A stretch of 64,000 bases of DNA from Pantoea cypripedii (GCF_011395035.1 NZ_CP024768.1:3979403-4043402); one strand, 5' to 3'. Positions 50,132-59,934 are shown, counted from the stretch's first letter. Notes: generated from the sequence alone by a model not told the origin. Made by a program: numbers and translations.

Positions 50132-51424
50132 TCAAAATCGTTCAAACCGATACGGGGTCGGATCGATTAACGGTGTCTGGCCGGAAACCAGATCGGCAGC
50201 CAGTTGCCCGGCAGCGGGTGAAGTGCCAAAGCCGTGGCCGGAAAAGCCTGTCGCCAGCGTCAGGCCTGGCATCGCCGCCACCGGGCCGATCACCGGATTG
50301 GAATCCGGCGTCACATCAATCACCCCGGCCCACGCCTGCGCCAGCTCCGCTTGCTCAAACACCGGCCATGCTGCGCGCAGGTTACGCATCGCCTCCTGAT
50401 TCAGCGCCGGATTAGCCGCCGGATCGAGAGTACGAATACGTTCGAACGGCGTGCGGCGATCACCACGCCAGCGTCGGGCCAGCGCCAGATCTTTGACAAA
50501 ATACGTGCCGAGCGAGATACGCAGATTGTCACGGGCATGGCGCAACTGCGGCAGATAACGTGTCCCCAGCAGCAAATGGTCGAGCGTCAACGGCGCATCC
50601 AGCGCCCCGCGCTGAGTAATAATAAACCCGCCATCTTTATGCTTACGGAACGAGAAATCCGGCGCACCTACCGCAATATTGGTGGGTCCTTCCAGCGGCT
50701 TTGTGCGTAGCACTGAGCAAATCAGCGGCAAGGTGGGCAGCGCAATGCCGAGGTTGCCGAGAAAACGTCGTGACCAGGCTCCCGCTGCCAGCAGCACCTG
50801 ATCGCAGCGAATTTCACCACGTTCGGTAATCACGCCGCTGACCTTCCCATCGCTGGTCTCCAGCGTGCGTACCGCGCATTGCTCCACGATAATTGCGCCT
50901 CTGGCGATCGCCGCTTTGGCAATGGCGCTGGCAGCCAGCGTCGGTTCGGCCCGGCCATCAGAGGCGGTATAAATTCCCCCCGCCCAGCGGCCCTGCCCCC
51001 CTGGCACCCGGGCGGCAATTTCCGCATGGCTGAGTAGCTTCGCATCCAGATTCAGCGGCTGCACCGCCTTCATCCAGCTTTCGTGCAGAGCCATCTGCGC
51101 CTCGTTGCGGCCAATAAACATAATGCCCGCCTGACGATAACCCACGTCGCTGCCGACGCGTTCCGCCATCCCGGACCACAGGCGATCGGCAGCCTGTGCC
51201 AGCGGGATATCATCGGCGGCGCGGCTGGTTTTGCGGATCCAGCCCAGATTGCGTGACGATTGCTCTCCCGCGATGCGGCCTTTTTCCAGCATCACCACCG
51301 GGATGTTGCGCTCCGCCAGCGTCAGGGCGGCAGTCAACCCGACAATGCCGCCACCAATAATCACCACCGTCGTGGCGGTGGGAAAGTCAGTAGACGTGGT
51401 GACAGGGGTAATTTTCGGTGACAT
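50132..51424 (-). CDS. FAD-dependent amino-acid oxidase-like oxidoreductase (DAO family)
   Basis: The 430-residue protein has the dinucleotide motif VVIIGGGIVGLTAAL near residue 20, the DAO-type GEQSSRNLGWIRKT and C-terminal GFSGHGFGTSPAAG. It should oxidise a D-amino acid or secondary/primary amine to the imine. AGGAGG lies 6-7 bases before the ATG. It is the last gene of a run with the OCD-like and RidA genes, so its imine product may be handled by these. Confidence 0.85.
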   Translation of the reverse strand: MSPKITPVTTSTDFPTATTVVIIGGGIVGLTAALTLAERNIPVVMLEKGRIAGEQSSRNLGWIRKTSRAADDIPLAQAADRLWSGMAERVGSDVGYRQAGIMFIGRNEAQMALHESWMKAVQPLNLDAKLLSHAEIAARVPGGQGRWAGGIYTASDGRAEPTLAASAIAKAAIARGAIIVEQCAVRTLETSDGKVSGVITERGEIRCDQVLLAAGAWSRRFLGNLGIALPTLPLICSVLRTKPLEGPTNIAVGAPDFSFRKHKDGGFIITQRGALDAPLTLDHLLLGTRYLPQLRHARDNLRISLGTYFVKDLALARRWRGDRRTPFERIRTLDPAANPALNQEAMRNLRAAWPVFEQAELAQAWAGVIDVTPDSNPVIGPVAAMPGLTLATGFSGHGFGTSPAAGQLAADLVSGQTPLIDPTPYRFERF

Positions 51425-51444
51425 AACGCGCCTCCTGTTACGCC

Positions 51445-51867
51445 TTACAGCGCAACGGTAATTTCCTGCACCGTGGCCTGACCGGCCCCGCGATACGCCG
51501 TGACTTCCAGCTCCACCTTATACACCGTGGAACCCAGCGGCGGACAGGTGACCGTGGTCGCCGGATTGATGCCGCGAAACTTGTCGCCGATGATGCCCAT
51601 CACCGTCGGCACATCGTCCGGGTCCTGAATAAACACCCGCGAGAACACCACGTCTCTGAGCGAGGCATCAATCGCGGCCAGTGCCGCCTCGATATTGGCG
51701 AACACCTGCAACGTTTGCTCGCTGACATCCGCCGGAATTTCTTTGCTGACCGGATGACGGCCCGCGGTGTTGGAGACATAAATCCAGTTATCCACCGCGA
51801 CAATGCGCGAATAGCTGCCCATCTCTTCAAATTTCGAACCGGTTTTCACTTTAATAATGTTGGTCAT
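51445..51867 (-). CDS. RidA family protein
   Basis: The 140-residue protein begins MTNIIKVKTGSKFEE and has the RidA (YjgF/YER057c) fold: VSNTAGRHP, a helical part with ANIEAALAAIDASLRDV, and RVFIQDPDD. RidA proteins hydrolyse reactive enamines and imines. Some subfamilies keep the catalytic Arg near the C-terminus; here the region reads NPATTVTCPPLGS, so the active Arg is not obvious and the subfamily may be a different one. The start has AAGGAAA upstream. It lies between the FAD enzyme and the OCD-like gene. Confidence 0.87.
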   Translation of the reverse strand: MTNIIKVKTGSKFEEMGSYSRIVAVDNWIYVSNTAGRHPVSKEIPADVSEQTLQVFANIEAALAAIDASLRDVVFSRVFIQDPDDVPTVMGIIGDKFRGINPATTVTCPPLGSTVYKVELEVTAYRGAGQATVQEITVAL

Positions 51868-51881
51868 GCTGGTTTCCTTGA

Positions 51882-53021
51882 TTAGCTCAGTACCGGGGTT
51901 TCCCACAGGTTTAATTTCACGCCGATGCCTTTGTCGATGGCGTTGCGATACACCACCGTGCCCCAGGCAACGTCTTCCACCGGCATACCGCCGACTGACA
52001 TGATGATGATCTCTTCATCGTTCTGGCGGCCGGGGGCATCACCGGCGACGATTTTGCCGATGTCTTCCAGTTGTTCTGCCGCCAGCTTGCCTTCGGCAAT
52101 CATGTCCATAAAACGCACGCCGATAACGGGGATGGTTTTGTGTGCGGGTTTGGGGACTTCCTCAAACCACGCGTGATAAAGGCCGGTGTTATCCAGCACT
52201 TTGCGCACGTCGGCCTGTTCCATACCGGCGTCGATGTTGCACAGCGCAGGCATCGCCAGGAAGGTGCCCGGCTTAACCCATTCACGCCTCACCAGCGGAT
52301 AGCTGTCGGGGTCACCCACTTCGCCGGAGCTGCAATAGGTCACGATATCGGCATCGCGCACTACCGCTTCCAGCGTATCGACGATTTCGATGTGTTTGAT
52401 TTGTGGATACGTTTCCTGCACCCAGGTGATGAAGTTATCCAGGCTACGCTGACCACGCCCTTTCACTTTGATGGTGTCAATCTGCGGGCACACCGCGATA
52501 AATGCTGCCACCGCGGTTTTGCCCATCACGCCCGGTCCCAGCAGGCCAATGACACGGGAATCTTTACGCGCCAGATGACGCGCACCCACGCCAGGCACCG
52601 CACCGGTGCGGTAAGCCGACAGCAGGTTGGCCGACATATGCGCCAGCGGTGCGCCGGTATCGGCATCGTTGAGGGTGAACATCAGAATCGAACGCGGCAG
52701 CCCCTTTTCGCGATTGGCGATATTCGAGCCATACCATTTCACCCCTGCGGTGCCAAAGCTGCCGCCGAGGTAAGCAGGCATCGCCATCAGGCGGCGATCA
52801 GCGGTCGGTTTCGGCATGGTGGGAAACGGCGAGTTTTCCGGGAAGGTGACCATTGCGCCGTGCGAATCATTGTTGGCACCGGCCATCCGGTAGTCGCCCT
52901 GGTACAGCAGGCCGAACATTTCCTCCATGGTGTTCACGCAGGCGGGCATGTCGGTCACGCCGGCGCGGATCATGTCCTGCTCCGACAGGTAGATAAAATC
53001 AATCCGGGTTGAATCAGTCAT
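51882..53021 (-). CDS. Ornithine cyclodeaminase/mu-crystallin family protein (tyramine oxidase subunit B type)
   Basis: The 379-residue protein has the Rossmann motif VIGLLGPGVMGKTA near residue 180 and the early FGTAGVKWYGSN and RSILMFTLND blocks. This long subgroup is sometimes annotated as tyramine oxidase subunit B; other members of the family are ornithine cyclodeaminases, ketimine reductases or alanine dehydrogenases. The start at 53021 (MTDSTRIDFIYLSE) has an AAGGG site; a 39-residue upstream extension runs into the promoter region and is rejected. First gene of a three-gene run and divergent from an AraC-type regulator. Confidence 0.85.
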   Translation of the reverse strand: MTDSTRIDFIYLSEQDMIRAGVTDMPACVNTMEEMFGLLYQGDYRMAGANNDSHGAMVTFPENSPFPTMPKPTADRRLMAMPAYLGGSFGTAGVKWYGSNIANREKGLPRSILMFTLNDADTGAPLAHMSANLLSAYRTGAVPGVGARHLARKDSRVIGLLGPGVMGKTAVAAFIAVCPQIDTIKVKGRGQRSLDNFITWVQETYPQIKHIEIVDTLEAVVRDADIVTYCSSGEVGDPDSYPLVRREWVKPGTFLAMPALCNIDAGMEQADVRKVLDNTGLYHAWFEEVPKPAHKTIPVIGVRFMDMIAEGKLAAEQLEDIGKIVAGDAPGRQNDEEIIIMSVGGMPVEDVAWGTVVYRNAIDKGIGVKLNLWETPVLS

Positions 53022-53199
53022 GGTGTATGCCCTTTTCAGTCTTATTACGTATTCCCGCCGACGCAGTGCGTCCGGCGTGCAGGTGATGCCTTTAGGAATA
53101 CGTGACGACGATGGGGCTGTATTGAATATTTGCGACATGCGCGTGGCACAGGGCTTGCATGATTTGTTTACCCCTGTTCAGCCTGTAGCGGAGCGCGCG

Positions 53200-54033
53200 A
53201 TGTCTGAGAATCCCTTTTATCGTCATGGCGGCAGCTTTCATCCGGAACAGCCGTGGTTCGTGCTGAATGCCGCGCAACATTACTCGGTCATCGCGTCAGA
53301 AAACCCGGCGATTTCACACTTTTACAGCTTCGACGTCGCGCAATCGGCAGATATGACGCTGGCTGTCCCGGATGGCTGCGTGGATATCGTGTTTGATTGC
53401 GATCCGCTCAACCCCAAAGGTCGCGTGTGCGGCACCACGCTGGAAGCGCGCGGTGCCGACATGTTGCATAACCATCATTATTTCGGCGTGCGGTTCGCGC
53501 CGGGCGTTATCCCCGATTTTCTTGATGTGATGGCAGAGGAGATCCCCGACCATGAATTCAGCTTTCTTGATGTGGTACCTGATGCCCGACTGGCGTTTGA
53601 ACAAATTGTGCAAAGCCACAGCTTTTCACAGCAAATTTCGTTATTTAACGCCCACTTCACGCCACGGCTGGTGCGCAAAGCCTCATCGGTAACGGCGTCA
53701 ATTATCCGCGCGATGCAGCAACAAAAGGGCAATATTCGCGTTGATCAACTGGAAGCGCTGACCGGTTACACCTGCCGCACCATTCAGCGGCAGTTCCGCC
53801 AGGATACCGGTTTGTCGCCAAAGGCCTTTAGCCGCATTCTGCGCTGCCAGTCGGCGCTGAATAGCATCCATGCGCTGGGGGATATTTCCTTTAGCGATCT
53901 GGCATTTGACCTCGGATTCAGCGACCAGTCGCACTTCCTGCGCGAGTTTAAAAAGTTCGTCAGCACCACACCGTGCGATTATCAACGACGCATTGCCCAT
54001 GATGCGCTGTTCCATCGTCTGCGCTATCACTGA
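53200..54033 (+). CDS. AraC-family transcriptional regulator
   Basis: The 277-residue protein has an N-terminal sensing domain (FYSFDVAQSADMTLAVPDGCVDIVF, about 40-70, in parts like DUF6597-type cupins) and a C-terminal AraC helix-turn-helix domain (about 180-272: RVDQLEALTGYTCRTIQRQF, FSDLAFDLGFSDQSHFLREFKKF). The start at 53200 has GCGGAG upstream. It is divergent from the OCD-like gene and upstream of the amino-acid permease, so it probably controls both. Confidence 0.87.
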   Translation: MSENPFYRHGGSFHPEQPWFVLNAAQHYSVIASENPAISHFYSFDVAQSADMTLAVPDGCVDIVFDCDPLNPKGRVCGTTLEARGADMLHNHHYFGVRFAPGVIPDFLDVMAEEIPDHEFSFLDVVPDARLAFEQIVQSHSFSQQISLFNAHFTPRLVRKASSVTASIIRAMQQQKGNIRVDQLEALTGYTCRTIQRQFRQDTGLSPKAFSRILRCQSALNSIHALGDISFSDLAFDLGFSDQSHFLREFKKFVSTTPCDYQRRIAHDALFHRLRYH

Positions 54034-54182
54034 GCACTAAAACGGTGCAGCGCTGCACCGTGGCTCTGTCCGATTTTTTCTATCCGCCGTCGCCGTCGCT
54101 GAGAAATGATGCAGCGAAGTTACCTGCTTCAGGCGACGCAGAGCGCCTGAGAAATTTCACTCTCTCCATAGAGGCGCTGGCG

Positions 54183-55580
54183 ATGAACAACGATACCGGT
54201 TTACGCAAAAATACGTTGGGCTTGTTTTCTCTGGTCTTTTTTGTGGTTGCTGCGGCATCCCCGCTGACCGGTGTGGTCGGCGGCCTGCCGGTGGCGATTA
54301 TCTCCGGCAACGGAGGTGGCATCCCGGTGTTTTACATCCTGTCGTGCGTCATTTTGATGCTGTTCGCGGTGGGCTTCATCGCCATGAGCCGCCACGTCAA
54401 TAACGCCGGGGCGTTCTACACCTATATCTCCAAAGGTTTGGGCGATAACTGGGGAGCCTCCGCCTCGGTGCTGGCCCTGATGGCTTACTTCTCCATCCAG
54501 ATCGCCATTGTTGCCATGCTGGGTTTCTTCACTCAGCTATTCCTGGAGGAACACCTCGGTACGCATGTTCCCTGGTGGGCGCTGAGTATGCTGTTTGCCA
54601 TCATTGCCTGGATACTGGGCATCAAACGGGTTGAGGTGGGCGGCAAGCTGCTGGGCGTGCTGATGCTGGCTGAGGTCGCTATCGTGCTGCTGACTGATGT
54701 GATGTTGCTGGTGAAAAAAACCGGCCCCTTCACCTTCCAGTCCTTTGAACCTGCGGTATTTATGCAGGGTAATCTCGGCATCGCGTTTATATTCACCATC
54801 GCCGCCTTTATCGGTTTTGAATCCACCGCAATTTACGCCGAAGAGTGTCGCGACCCGCAGAAAACCGTGCCACGCGCCACGATTTGCGCCCTGTTGCTGA
54901 TTACCGCCTTTTTCTGCTTCACCAGTTGGTCGCTGGTGCAGGCCTACGGTTTTGATGAGATCGTCGCTATCGCCAGTAAAGATCCCGGCAATTTTGTTTT
55001 CAACATTACCCGCCAGTATGTCGGCCAGTGGGCGGTGAATACCATGTCGGTGCTGCTGATCACCAGCCTGTTCGCGGCCACACTGGCGTTTCACAACAAC
55101 ATTTCGCGCTACATTTTTAGCATCAGCCGTGATGGCCTGATCTGGAAGGAACTGTGCCGCACCCATCCAACCAACGGGACACCGCATAATGCCAGCCATG
55201 TACACAGCGTGATCCTGCTGATGTTGCTGGCCGGTATGGGCAGCGCCGGACTCGACCCGATGGTGCATATCTTTGCTATCGGTTCTGCGGTGGCGACTCT
55301 GTGTATCCTGATTCTGCAACTCGGGGTATCCGCTGCGGTGGTGCTGTTCTTCCGCAGCAAAGCCACCGATGACAGTCGCTTGCAGGTATTCTGGGCACCG
55401 CTGCTGTCGATTATCTGCATGACCATCACCATCATCCTGGTGGTGAATAACCTGCAATCACTGAGCGGCAGCGATTCCAGCGTGGTGAAGATGATTCCGT
55501 GGTTCATCGCCGCCTGTGCGCTGGCGGGTTACGGTATGTCTCTGAAGCGCGGGATGAAACTCGCAGCAATAAAAAAATAA
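54183..55580 (+). CDS. APC-family amino acid/amine permease
   Basis: The 465-residue inner-membrane protein has about twelve helices and the APC signature SLVFFVVAAASPLTGVVGGLP, AFIGFESTAIYAEE and NNISRYIFSISRDG. It should import an amino acid or amine by cation symport. The ATG at 54183 with AGAGG upstream gives the family N-terminus; an earlier in-frame ATG is not supported. Its place with the oxidase, RidA and OCD-like genes suggests that it brings in their substrate. Confidence 0.9.
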   Translation: MNNDTGLRKNTLGLFSLVFFVVAAASPLTGVVGGLPVAIISGNGGGIPVFYILSCVILMLFAVGFIAMSRHVNNAGAFYTYISKGLGDNWGASASVLALMAYFSIQIAIVAMLGFFTQLFLEEHLGTHVPWWALSMLFAIIAWILGIKRVEVGGKLLGVLMLAEVAIVLLTDVMLLVKKTGPFTFQSFEPAVFMQGNLGIAFIFTIAAFIGFESTAIYAEECRDPQKTVPRATICALLLITAFFCFTSWSLVQAYGFDEIVAIASKDPGNFVFNITRQYVGQWAVNTMSVLLITSLFAATLAFHNNISRYIFSISRDGLIWKELCRTHPTNGTPHNASHVHSVILLMLLAGMGSAGLDPMVHIFAIGSAVATLCILILQLGVSAAVVLFFRSKATDDSRLQVFWAPLLSIICMTITIILVVNNLQSLSGSDSSVVKMIPWFIAACALAGYGMSLKRGMKLAAIKK

Positions 55581-55726
55581 TCTGCCTTTTGCGCCGCTGA
55601 ATCCCCTGCTACTCTGGCTCAAGTTGCAAGGCGGTGTGTTGGCGGGTATCCAGACGCAAAATGTGCGCGGTCATTTTATTCGCGGTCTGGCTGGCACCCC
55701 GCCATGTACTTGTTTAAACGCCGATA

Positions 55727-56911
55727 TTACAACGCCTGCGCACAGGCCCAGGCGGAACTCCACGCCCACTGGAAGTTATAACCGCCCAGCCAGCCGGTGA
55801 CGTCCACCACCTCGCCAATAAAATACAACCCGGGCACATCACGCGCTTCCATGGTCCTGGACGACAACTGGGTGGTGTCCACCCCGCCCAGCGTCACTTC
55901 CGCGGTACGATAACCTTCAGTGCCGTTTGGCTGCACGCGCCACTGATGCAGCGTTTGCACCAGTTCGTTCTGCTGCTTACTGTTGAGTTGCTTCAGGGTG
56001 ACGTCTGGTAGCTGATTCAGCGCCTGCAATACTTCCACCAGGCGCTTCGGCAGGATTTTCGCCAGGCTGTTTTTCAGGCTGAGGTTAGGATGTGCCTCGC
56101 GCTGCACATTGATGAAATCATCCAGCGGCGTGGCGGGAGAGAGATCCACCGTGACAAACTCGCCCGGTTGCCAGTAACTGGATATCTGTAACACCGCCGG
56201 GCCGGATAGCCCGCGATGGGTGAACAGCATCGCCTCTTTAAAGATCGTGCCATCCTGCGCGGTGATGGTGGTGGGTAAGGCCACACCAGACAGCGTATTC
56301 AGTTGCTCCAGCAGTGGCTTATGCAGGGTAAATGGCACCAGAGCCGCGCGCGTCGGGAATACCTTCAGGCCAAACTGCTCCGCCACTTTATAGCCAAAGG
56401 GTGAAGCACCCAGCCCGGGCATCGACAAGCCACCACTGGCGATGACCAGTTTTTCCGCCTGCACGGTCATACCGTTCAGCTGCAAGGTGTAACCCTGCTC
56501 ATAACGCTGCACGCTCAGCACTTCGCTGCGCAGTCGCAACGTGACCTGCCCGGATTCGCACTCCGCCAGCAGCATATCGACAATCTGCTGTGCCGAGTCG
56601 TCGCAGAACAACTGCCCAAGCGTTTTCTCGTGGTAAGCAATGGCGTGGCGATTGACCAGGTCGATAAAATCCCACTGGGTATAACGCGCCAGCGCGGATT
56701 TACAGAAGTGGGGGTTATGCGACAGGTAAGCAGCAGGTTCGGCGTACATATTGGTGAAATTGCAGCGTCCACCGCCCGACATCAAAATCTTGCGACCGGC
56801 TTTTTTGCCGTTATCGAGCAGCAGCACACGGCGGCCACGCTGACCGGCCTGCGCAGCACAGAACATACCCGCAGCGCCTGCACCAATAATGATAACGTCA
56901 AACTTTTCCAC
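55727..56911 (-). CDS. yhiN: HI0933/YhiN family flavoprotein
   Basis: The 394-residue protein starts with a FAD-binding IIIGAGAAGMFCA motif and has KILMSGGGRCNFTN and GGLSMPGLGASPFG of the HI0933-type family (NAD(P)/FAD oxidoreductase), ending in GWLGGYNFQWAWSSAWACAQ-like conserved residues. The function is unknown. It is divergent from pitA, as in E. coli. Confidence 0.92.
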   Translation of the reverse strand: MEKFDVIIIGAGAAGMFCAAQAGQRGRRVLLLDNGKKAGRKILMSGGGRCNFTNMYAEPAAYLSHNPHFCKSALARYTQWDFIDLVNRHAIAYHEKTLGQLFCDDSAQQIVDMLLAECESGQVTLRLRSEVLSVQRYEQGYTLQLNGMTVQAEKLVIASGGLSMPGLGASPFGYKVAEQFGLKVFPTRAALVPFTLHKPLLEQLNTLSGVALPTTITAQDGTIFKEAMLFTHRGLSGPAVLQISSYWQPGEFVTVDLSPATPLDDFINVQREAHPNLSLKNSLAKILPKRLVEVLQALNQLPDVTLKQLNSKQQNELVQTLHQWRVQPNGTEGYRTAEVTLGGVDTTQLSSRTMEARDVPGLYFIGEVVDVTGWLGGYNFQWAWSSAWACAQAL

Positions 56912-57152
56912 TGCTTTTACCCATTTAACCCGAAAGGCGCTGATTGTAGTGATCTGTGCACAGGCACGCCAGTGTCAAAAAATTGCCGTAAATATGTCAT
57001 ATTGTAACCGACTAATATTTCGACCTTTTTCCCTTGAATTACCGTGCAGATGACAACCTTAAGTCAAAAAAAGACTATATTTCCCTTTCCCATACAGCAC
57101 GTTGTCGCGGATAATGCGCCGCGTTCATGTCCTCCTAAATGGCGTAACGTTT

Positions 57153-58652
57153 ATGCTACATCTGTTTGCTGGTCTTGACCTAAGTACCGGCCTGTTATTG
57201 GTTCTTGCTCTGCTGTTTGTATTGTTTTACGAAGCAATCAACGGTTTCCACGACACAGCCAACGCGGTCGCGACAGTTATCTACACCCGTGCGATGCGGG
57301 CGCAGCTGGCGGTTGTGATGGCGGGGGTTTTCAACTTTTTAGGTGTTTTGCTGGGTGGTTTGAGTGTGGCCTATGCCATCGTTCATATGCTTCCCACCGA
57401 TCTGCTATTAAATGTTGGTTCAGCTCACGGCCTCGCCATGGTGTTTTCCATGCTGCTGGCTGCGATTATCTGGAACCTCGGTACCTGGTATCTGGGTCTG
57501 CCGGCGTCCAGCTCCCACACCCTGATTGGTGCCATTATTGGTATTGGTCTCACCAATGCCCTGATGACCGGAACGTCGGTAGTTGATGCGCTCAACCTGC
57601 CTAAAGTTCTGAATATCTTCCTTTCTCTGATCCTGTCGCCGATTGTCGGTATGGTGATTGCCGGTAGCCTGATTTTCCTGTTACGGCGCTACTGGAGCGG
57701 TACCAAGAAACGCTCACGCACCCATATGACACCGGCGGAACGCGAGAAAATCGACGGCAAGAAAAAGCCCCCGTTCTGGACCCGTATCGCCCTGATTGTT
57801 TCCGCCATTGGCGTAAGTTATTCACACGGTGCGAACGATGGCCAGAAAGGCATTGGCCTGATCATGCTGGTACTGATTGGCGTCGCGCCCGCTGGTTTTG
57901 TGGTGAACATCAATGCGTCCGGTTATGACATCTCACGCACGCGTGATGCGGTGAATCATCTGGAGCAGTTCTATCAGCAGCACAACGACGCGCTGACGCA
58001 CATCGTGCAGATGGCACCACCGGCTGTGCCTGCTCCGGAAGAAACCACCAGTGGCCCGCATGAGTTTCATTGCGACAGTACCCGTGCGCTGCCAGCGATT
58101 CAGCGTGCACAGGGCTTGCTGAACAACCTGCAAAGCTACGATCAGCTGACGGTTGACCAGCGTAGCCAGATGCGCCGCCTGCTGCTGTGTATCTCCGATA
58201 CTGCCGATAAAGCCGCGAAGCTGCCGGAAACCAGCGCTGACGATCAGCGTTTCCTGAACAAGCTGAAAGGCGACCTGCTGGGTACGGTCGAGTATGCGCC
58301 GATCTGGATCATCATGGCCGTGGCGATGGCGCTGGGTATCGGTACCATGATTGGCTGGCGTCGTGTTGCCACCACCATCGGTGAGAAAATTGGTAAAAAA
58401 GGCATGACCTATGCCCAGGGCATGTCGGCGCAGGTGACGGCCGCCGTGTCCATTGGCATTGCCAGCTACACCGGGATGCCGGTCTCCACGACGCATATTT
58501 TGTCGTCGTCGGTTGCCGGAACCATGCTGGTTGATGGCGGTGGCCTGCAAAGCCGCACCATTAAGAATATCGCGATGGCGTGGGTGTTCACCCTGCCGGT
58601 GTGTATTCTGCTTTCCGGTTCGCTGTACTGGCTTGCCCTGAAACTGGTGTAA
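57153..58652 (+). CDS. pitA: Low-affinity inorganic phosphate transporter PitA
   Basis: PitA carries metal-phosphate complexes with H+ across the inner membrane. Starting at ATG 57153 (MLHLFAGLDLSTG) gives 499 residues, the E. coli length. The two PD001131-type signature repeats are present: GFHDTANAVATVIYTRAM near the N-terminus and SHGANDGQKGIGL in the middle. There is no clear ribosome site before the ATG. The hydrophilic loop (about 270-360) is the least conserved part. It ends in a terminator that overlaps the uspB stop. Confidence 0.95.
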   Translation: MLHLFAGLDLSTGLLLVLALLFVLFYEAINGFHDTANAVATVIYTRAMRAQLAVVMAGVFNFLGVLLGGLSVAYAIVHMLPTDLLLNVGSAHGLAMVFSMLLAAIIWNLGTWYLGLPASSSHTLIGAIIGIGLTNALMTGTSVVDALNLPKVLNIFLSLILSPIVGMVIAGSLIFLLRRYWSGTKKRSRTHMTPAEREKIDGKKKPPFWTRIALIVSAIGVSYSHGANDGQKGIGLIMLVLIGVAPAGFVVNINASGYDISRTRDAVNHLEQFYQQHNDALTHIVQMAPPAVPAPEETTSGPHEFHCDSTRALPAIQRAQGLLNNLQSYDQLTVDQRSQMRRLLLCISDTADKAAKLPETSADDQRFLNKLKGDLLGTVEYAPIWIIMAVAMALGIGTMIGWRRVATTIGEKIGKKGMTYAQGMSAQVTAAVSIGIASYTGMPVSTTHILSSSVAGTMLVDGGGLQSRTIKNIAMAWVFTLPVCILLSGSLYWLALKLV

Positions 58653-58672
58653 TCACACCGGGCCAGGTTCTG

Positions 58673-58700
58673 AAGGGCGACAGCAATGTCGCCCTTTTTT
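58673..58700. terminator. Terminator between pitA and uspB
   Basis: A 9-bp stem (AAGGGCGAC / GTCGCCCTT), a 6-base loop, then TTTT; it serves pitA and its T-run overlaps the uspB stop. Confidence 0.9.
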
Positions 58701-59034
58701 ATTGCCAGATGGCCATCGCGACCAGGCTGACCACCACCAAACCACATAGCCCGCTGGTCAGGATAAATTGCCCGCGCACCCGTTCACAGCGGCGGATAAA
58801 TTCATCGTCATGATGATCGCGATAACGTTTCTCCCAGATATAACGCACCAGGCGCACCTGTTTGCTGGGCTGGCCGTGCGAAGTAAAGAAACCGGCACCA
58901 TCCACATATTGATACAGCAACGGGTCGCAACCGCGTAACACCGCCAGTAACGAGCGCAGAGAAGAGAAGTAGCGCGCCATATTCACCAGACAAACCACAC
59001 ACAGAGCCCAAAAAAGCGCGATAGTGCTGATCAT
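58699..59034 (-). CDS. uspB: Universal stress protein B
   Basis: UspB is an inner-membrane protein required for ethanol resistance in stationary phase in E. coli. The 111 residues equal the E. coli length, with membrane segments near each end (TIALFWALCVVCLVNMA; LCGLVVVSLVAMAIW) and the conserved middle DPLLYQYVDGAGFFTSHGQP. The ATG has GGGAGGGG upstream; a longer reading frame to 59256 is not real. It is divergent from uspA and is sigma-S dependent in E. coli. Confidence 0.95.
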   Translation of the reverse strand: MISTIALFWALCVVCLVNMARYFSSLRSLLAVLRGCDPLLYQYVDGAGFFTSHGQPSKQVRLVRYIWEKRYRDHHDDEFIRRCERVRGQFILTSGLCGLVVVSLVAMAIWQ

Positions 59035-59455
59035 GATCCCCTCCCGGCTGGAGCCGCAGAGACGCGCACAGCGGGGTAACGCTGACAACGCCCCACGAGA
59101 AAGCCTTCCACTGAATGAATCGAATTGCATTGTTTTTTTGCGAGCCGTGCAGTCAGTACCAGCAACAGTGTGACCGCCATTTTCAGTGTAGGAGATCTGG
59201 TAAAAATTTTTCCAGCGATGATTTTCGTTCACAGCGAGAGAAAAAAGAGATAACACTTGATCTGCCTCACAGGCGCACCGCGCCTTGCAGCATTTGTTAA
59301 CAACTCTGGCTATACTGAAAACATAACAACAAACCGCCTGCAGGGCATAAATCTCGATGGGTGGCGCTTATCGCCGTTATGCGCAAAGGATTTCGCCAGC
59401 CGTGACGTGGCAGGAATTCGGGTTGCCCCCAGAATCTTGTGAAAGGAGTTATATC
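59035..59455. promoter_or_regulatory. uspB-uspA divergent intergenic region
   Basis: These 421 bases hold no gene. A TATACT box at 59311-59316, within TGGCTATACTG, is a possible uspA -10 element. The uspA ribosome site AAAGGAG is at 59442-59448. I see no palindromic repeat here and no clear operator. Confidence 0.45.
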
Positions 59456-59893
59456 ATGGCTTATAAACACATCCTGATTGCAGTAGACCTTTCCCCGGAA
59501 AGCCAGTTGCTGGTTGATAAAGCGGTCTCACTGGCTCGTCCTTACGATGCGAAAATCTCCCTTATCCACGTTGATGTGAACTATTCAGACCTCTACACCG
59601 GGCTGATTGACGTCAATCTGGGTGACATGCAGAAACGCATTTCTGAAGAGACGCATACCGCACTGAAAGAGCTTTCGACCAACGCCGGTTATCCCATCAG
59701 TGAAACCCTGAGCGGTAGCGGCGATCTCGGCCAGGTGCTGGTGGATGCGATTAGAAAATATGACGTGGATTTGGTGGTCTGTGGCCACCATCAGGACTTC
59801 TGGAGCAAACTGATGTCGTCAGCGCGTCAGCTGATTAATACGGTACATATCGATATGTTGATTGTGCCGTTGCATGACGACGAAGACGAATAA
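59456..59893 (+). CDS. uspA: Universal stress protein A
   Basis: UspA is a cytoplasmic stress protein made in growth arrest. The 145-residue form starts MAYKHILIAVDLSPESQ at 59456, after AAAGGAG with 7 bases; the longer frame is not needed. The C-terminal DLVVCGHHQDFWSKLMSSARQL region is typical of the UspA class that lacks the ATP-binding G-2x-G-9x-G(S/T) motif. A terminator follows at once. In E. coli dtpB lies downstream; here it is absent and rsmJ follows in the opposite direction. Confidence 0.95.
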   Translation: MAYKHILIAVDLSPESQLLVDKAVSLARPYDAKISLIHVDVNYSDLYTGLIDVNLGDMQKRISEETHTALKELSTNAGYPISETLSGSGDLGQVLVDAIRKYDVDLVVCGHHQDFWSKLMSSARQLINTVHIDMLIVPLHDDEDE

Positions 59894-59900
59894 TAATCAT

Positions 59901-59934
59901 AAAAAATATGCCGGCTTCGCCGGCATATTTTTTT
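59901..59934. terminator. Bidirectional terminator between uspA and rsmJ
   Basis: ATATGCCGGC / GCCGGCATAT stem with a 3-base loop, A-run before and T-run after. Confidence 0.92.

Noticed and set aside
52071..53012. Antisense open frame of 313 codons inside the OCD-like gene
   Set aside because: His- and Arg-rich shadow without a domain; the opposite frame is a clear family member.
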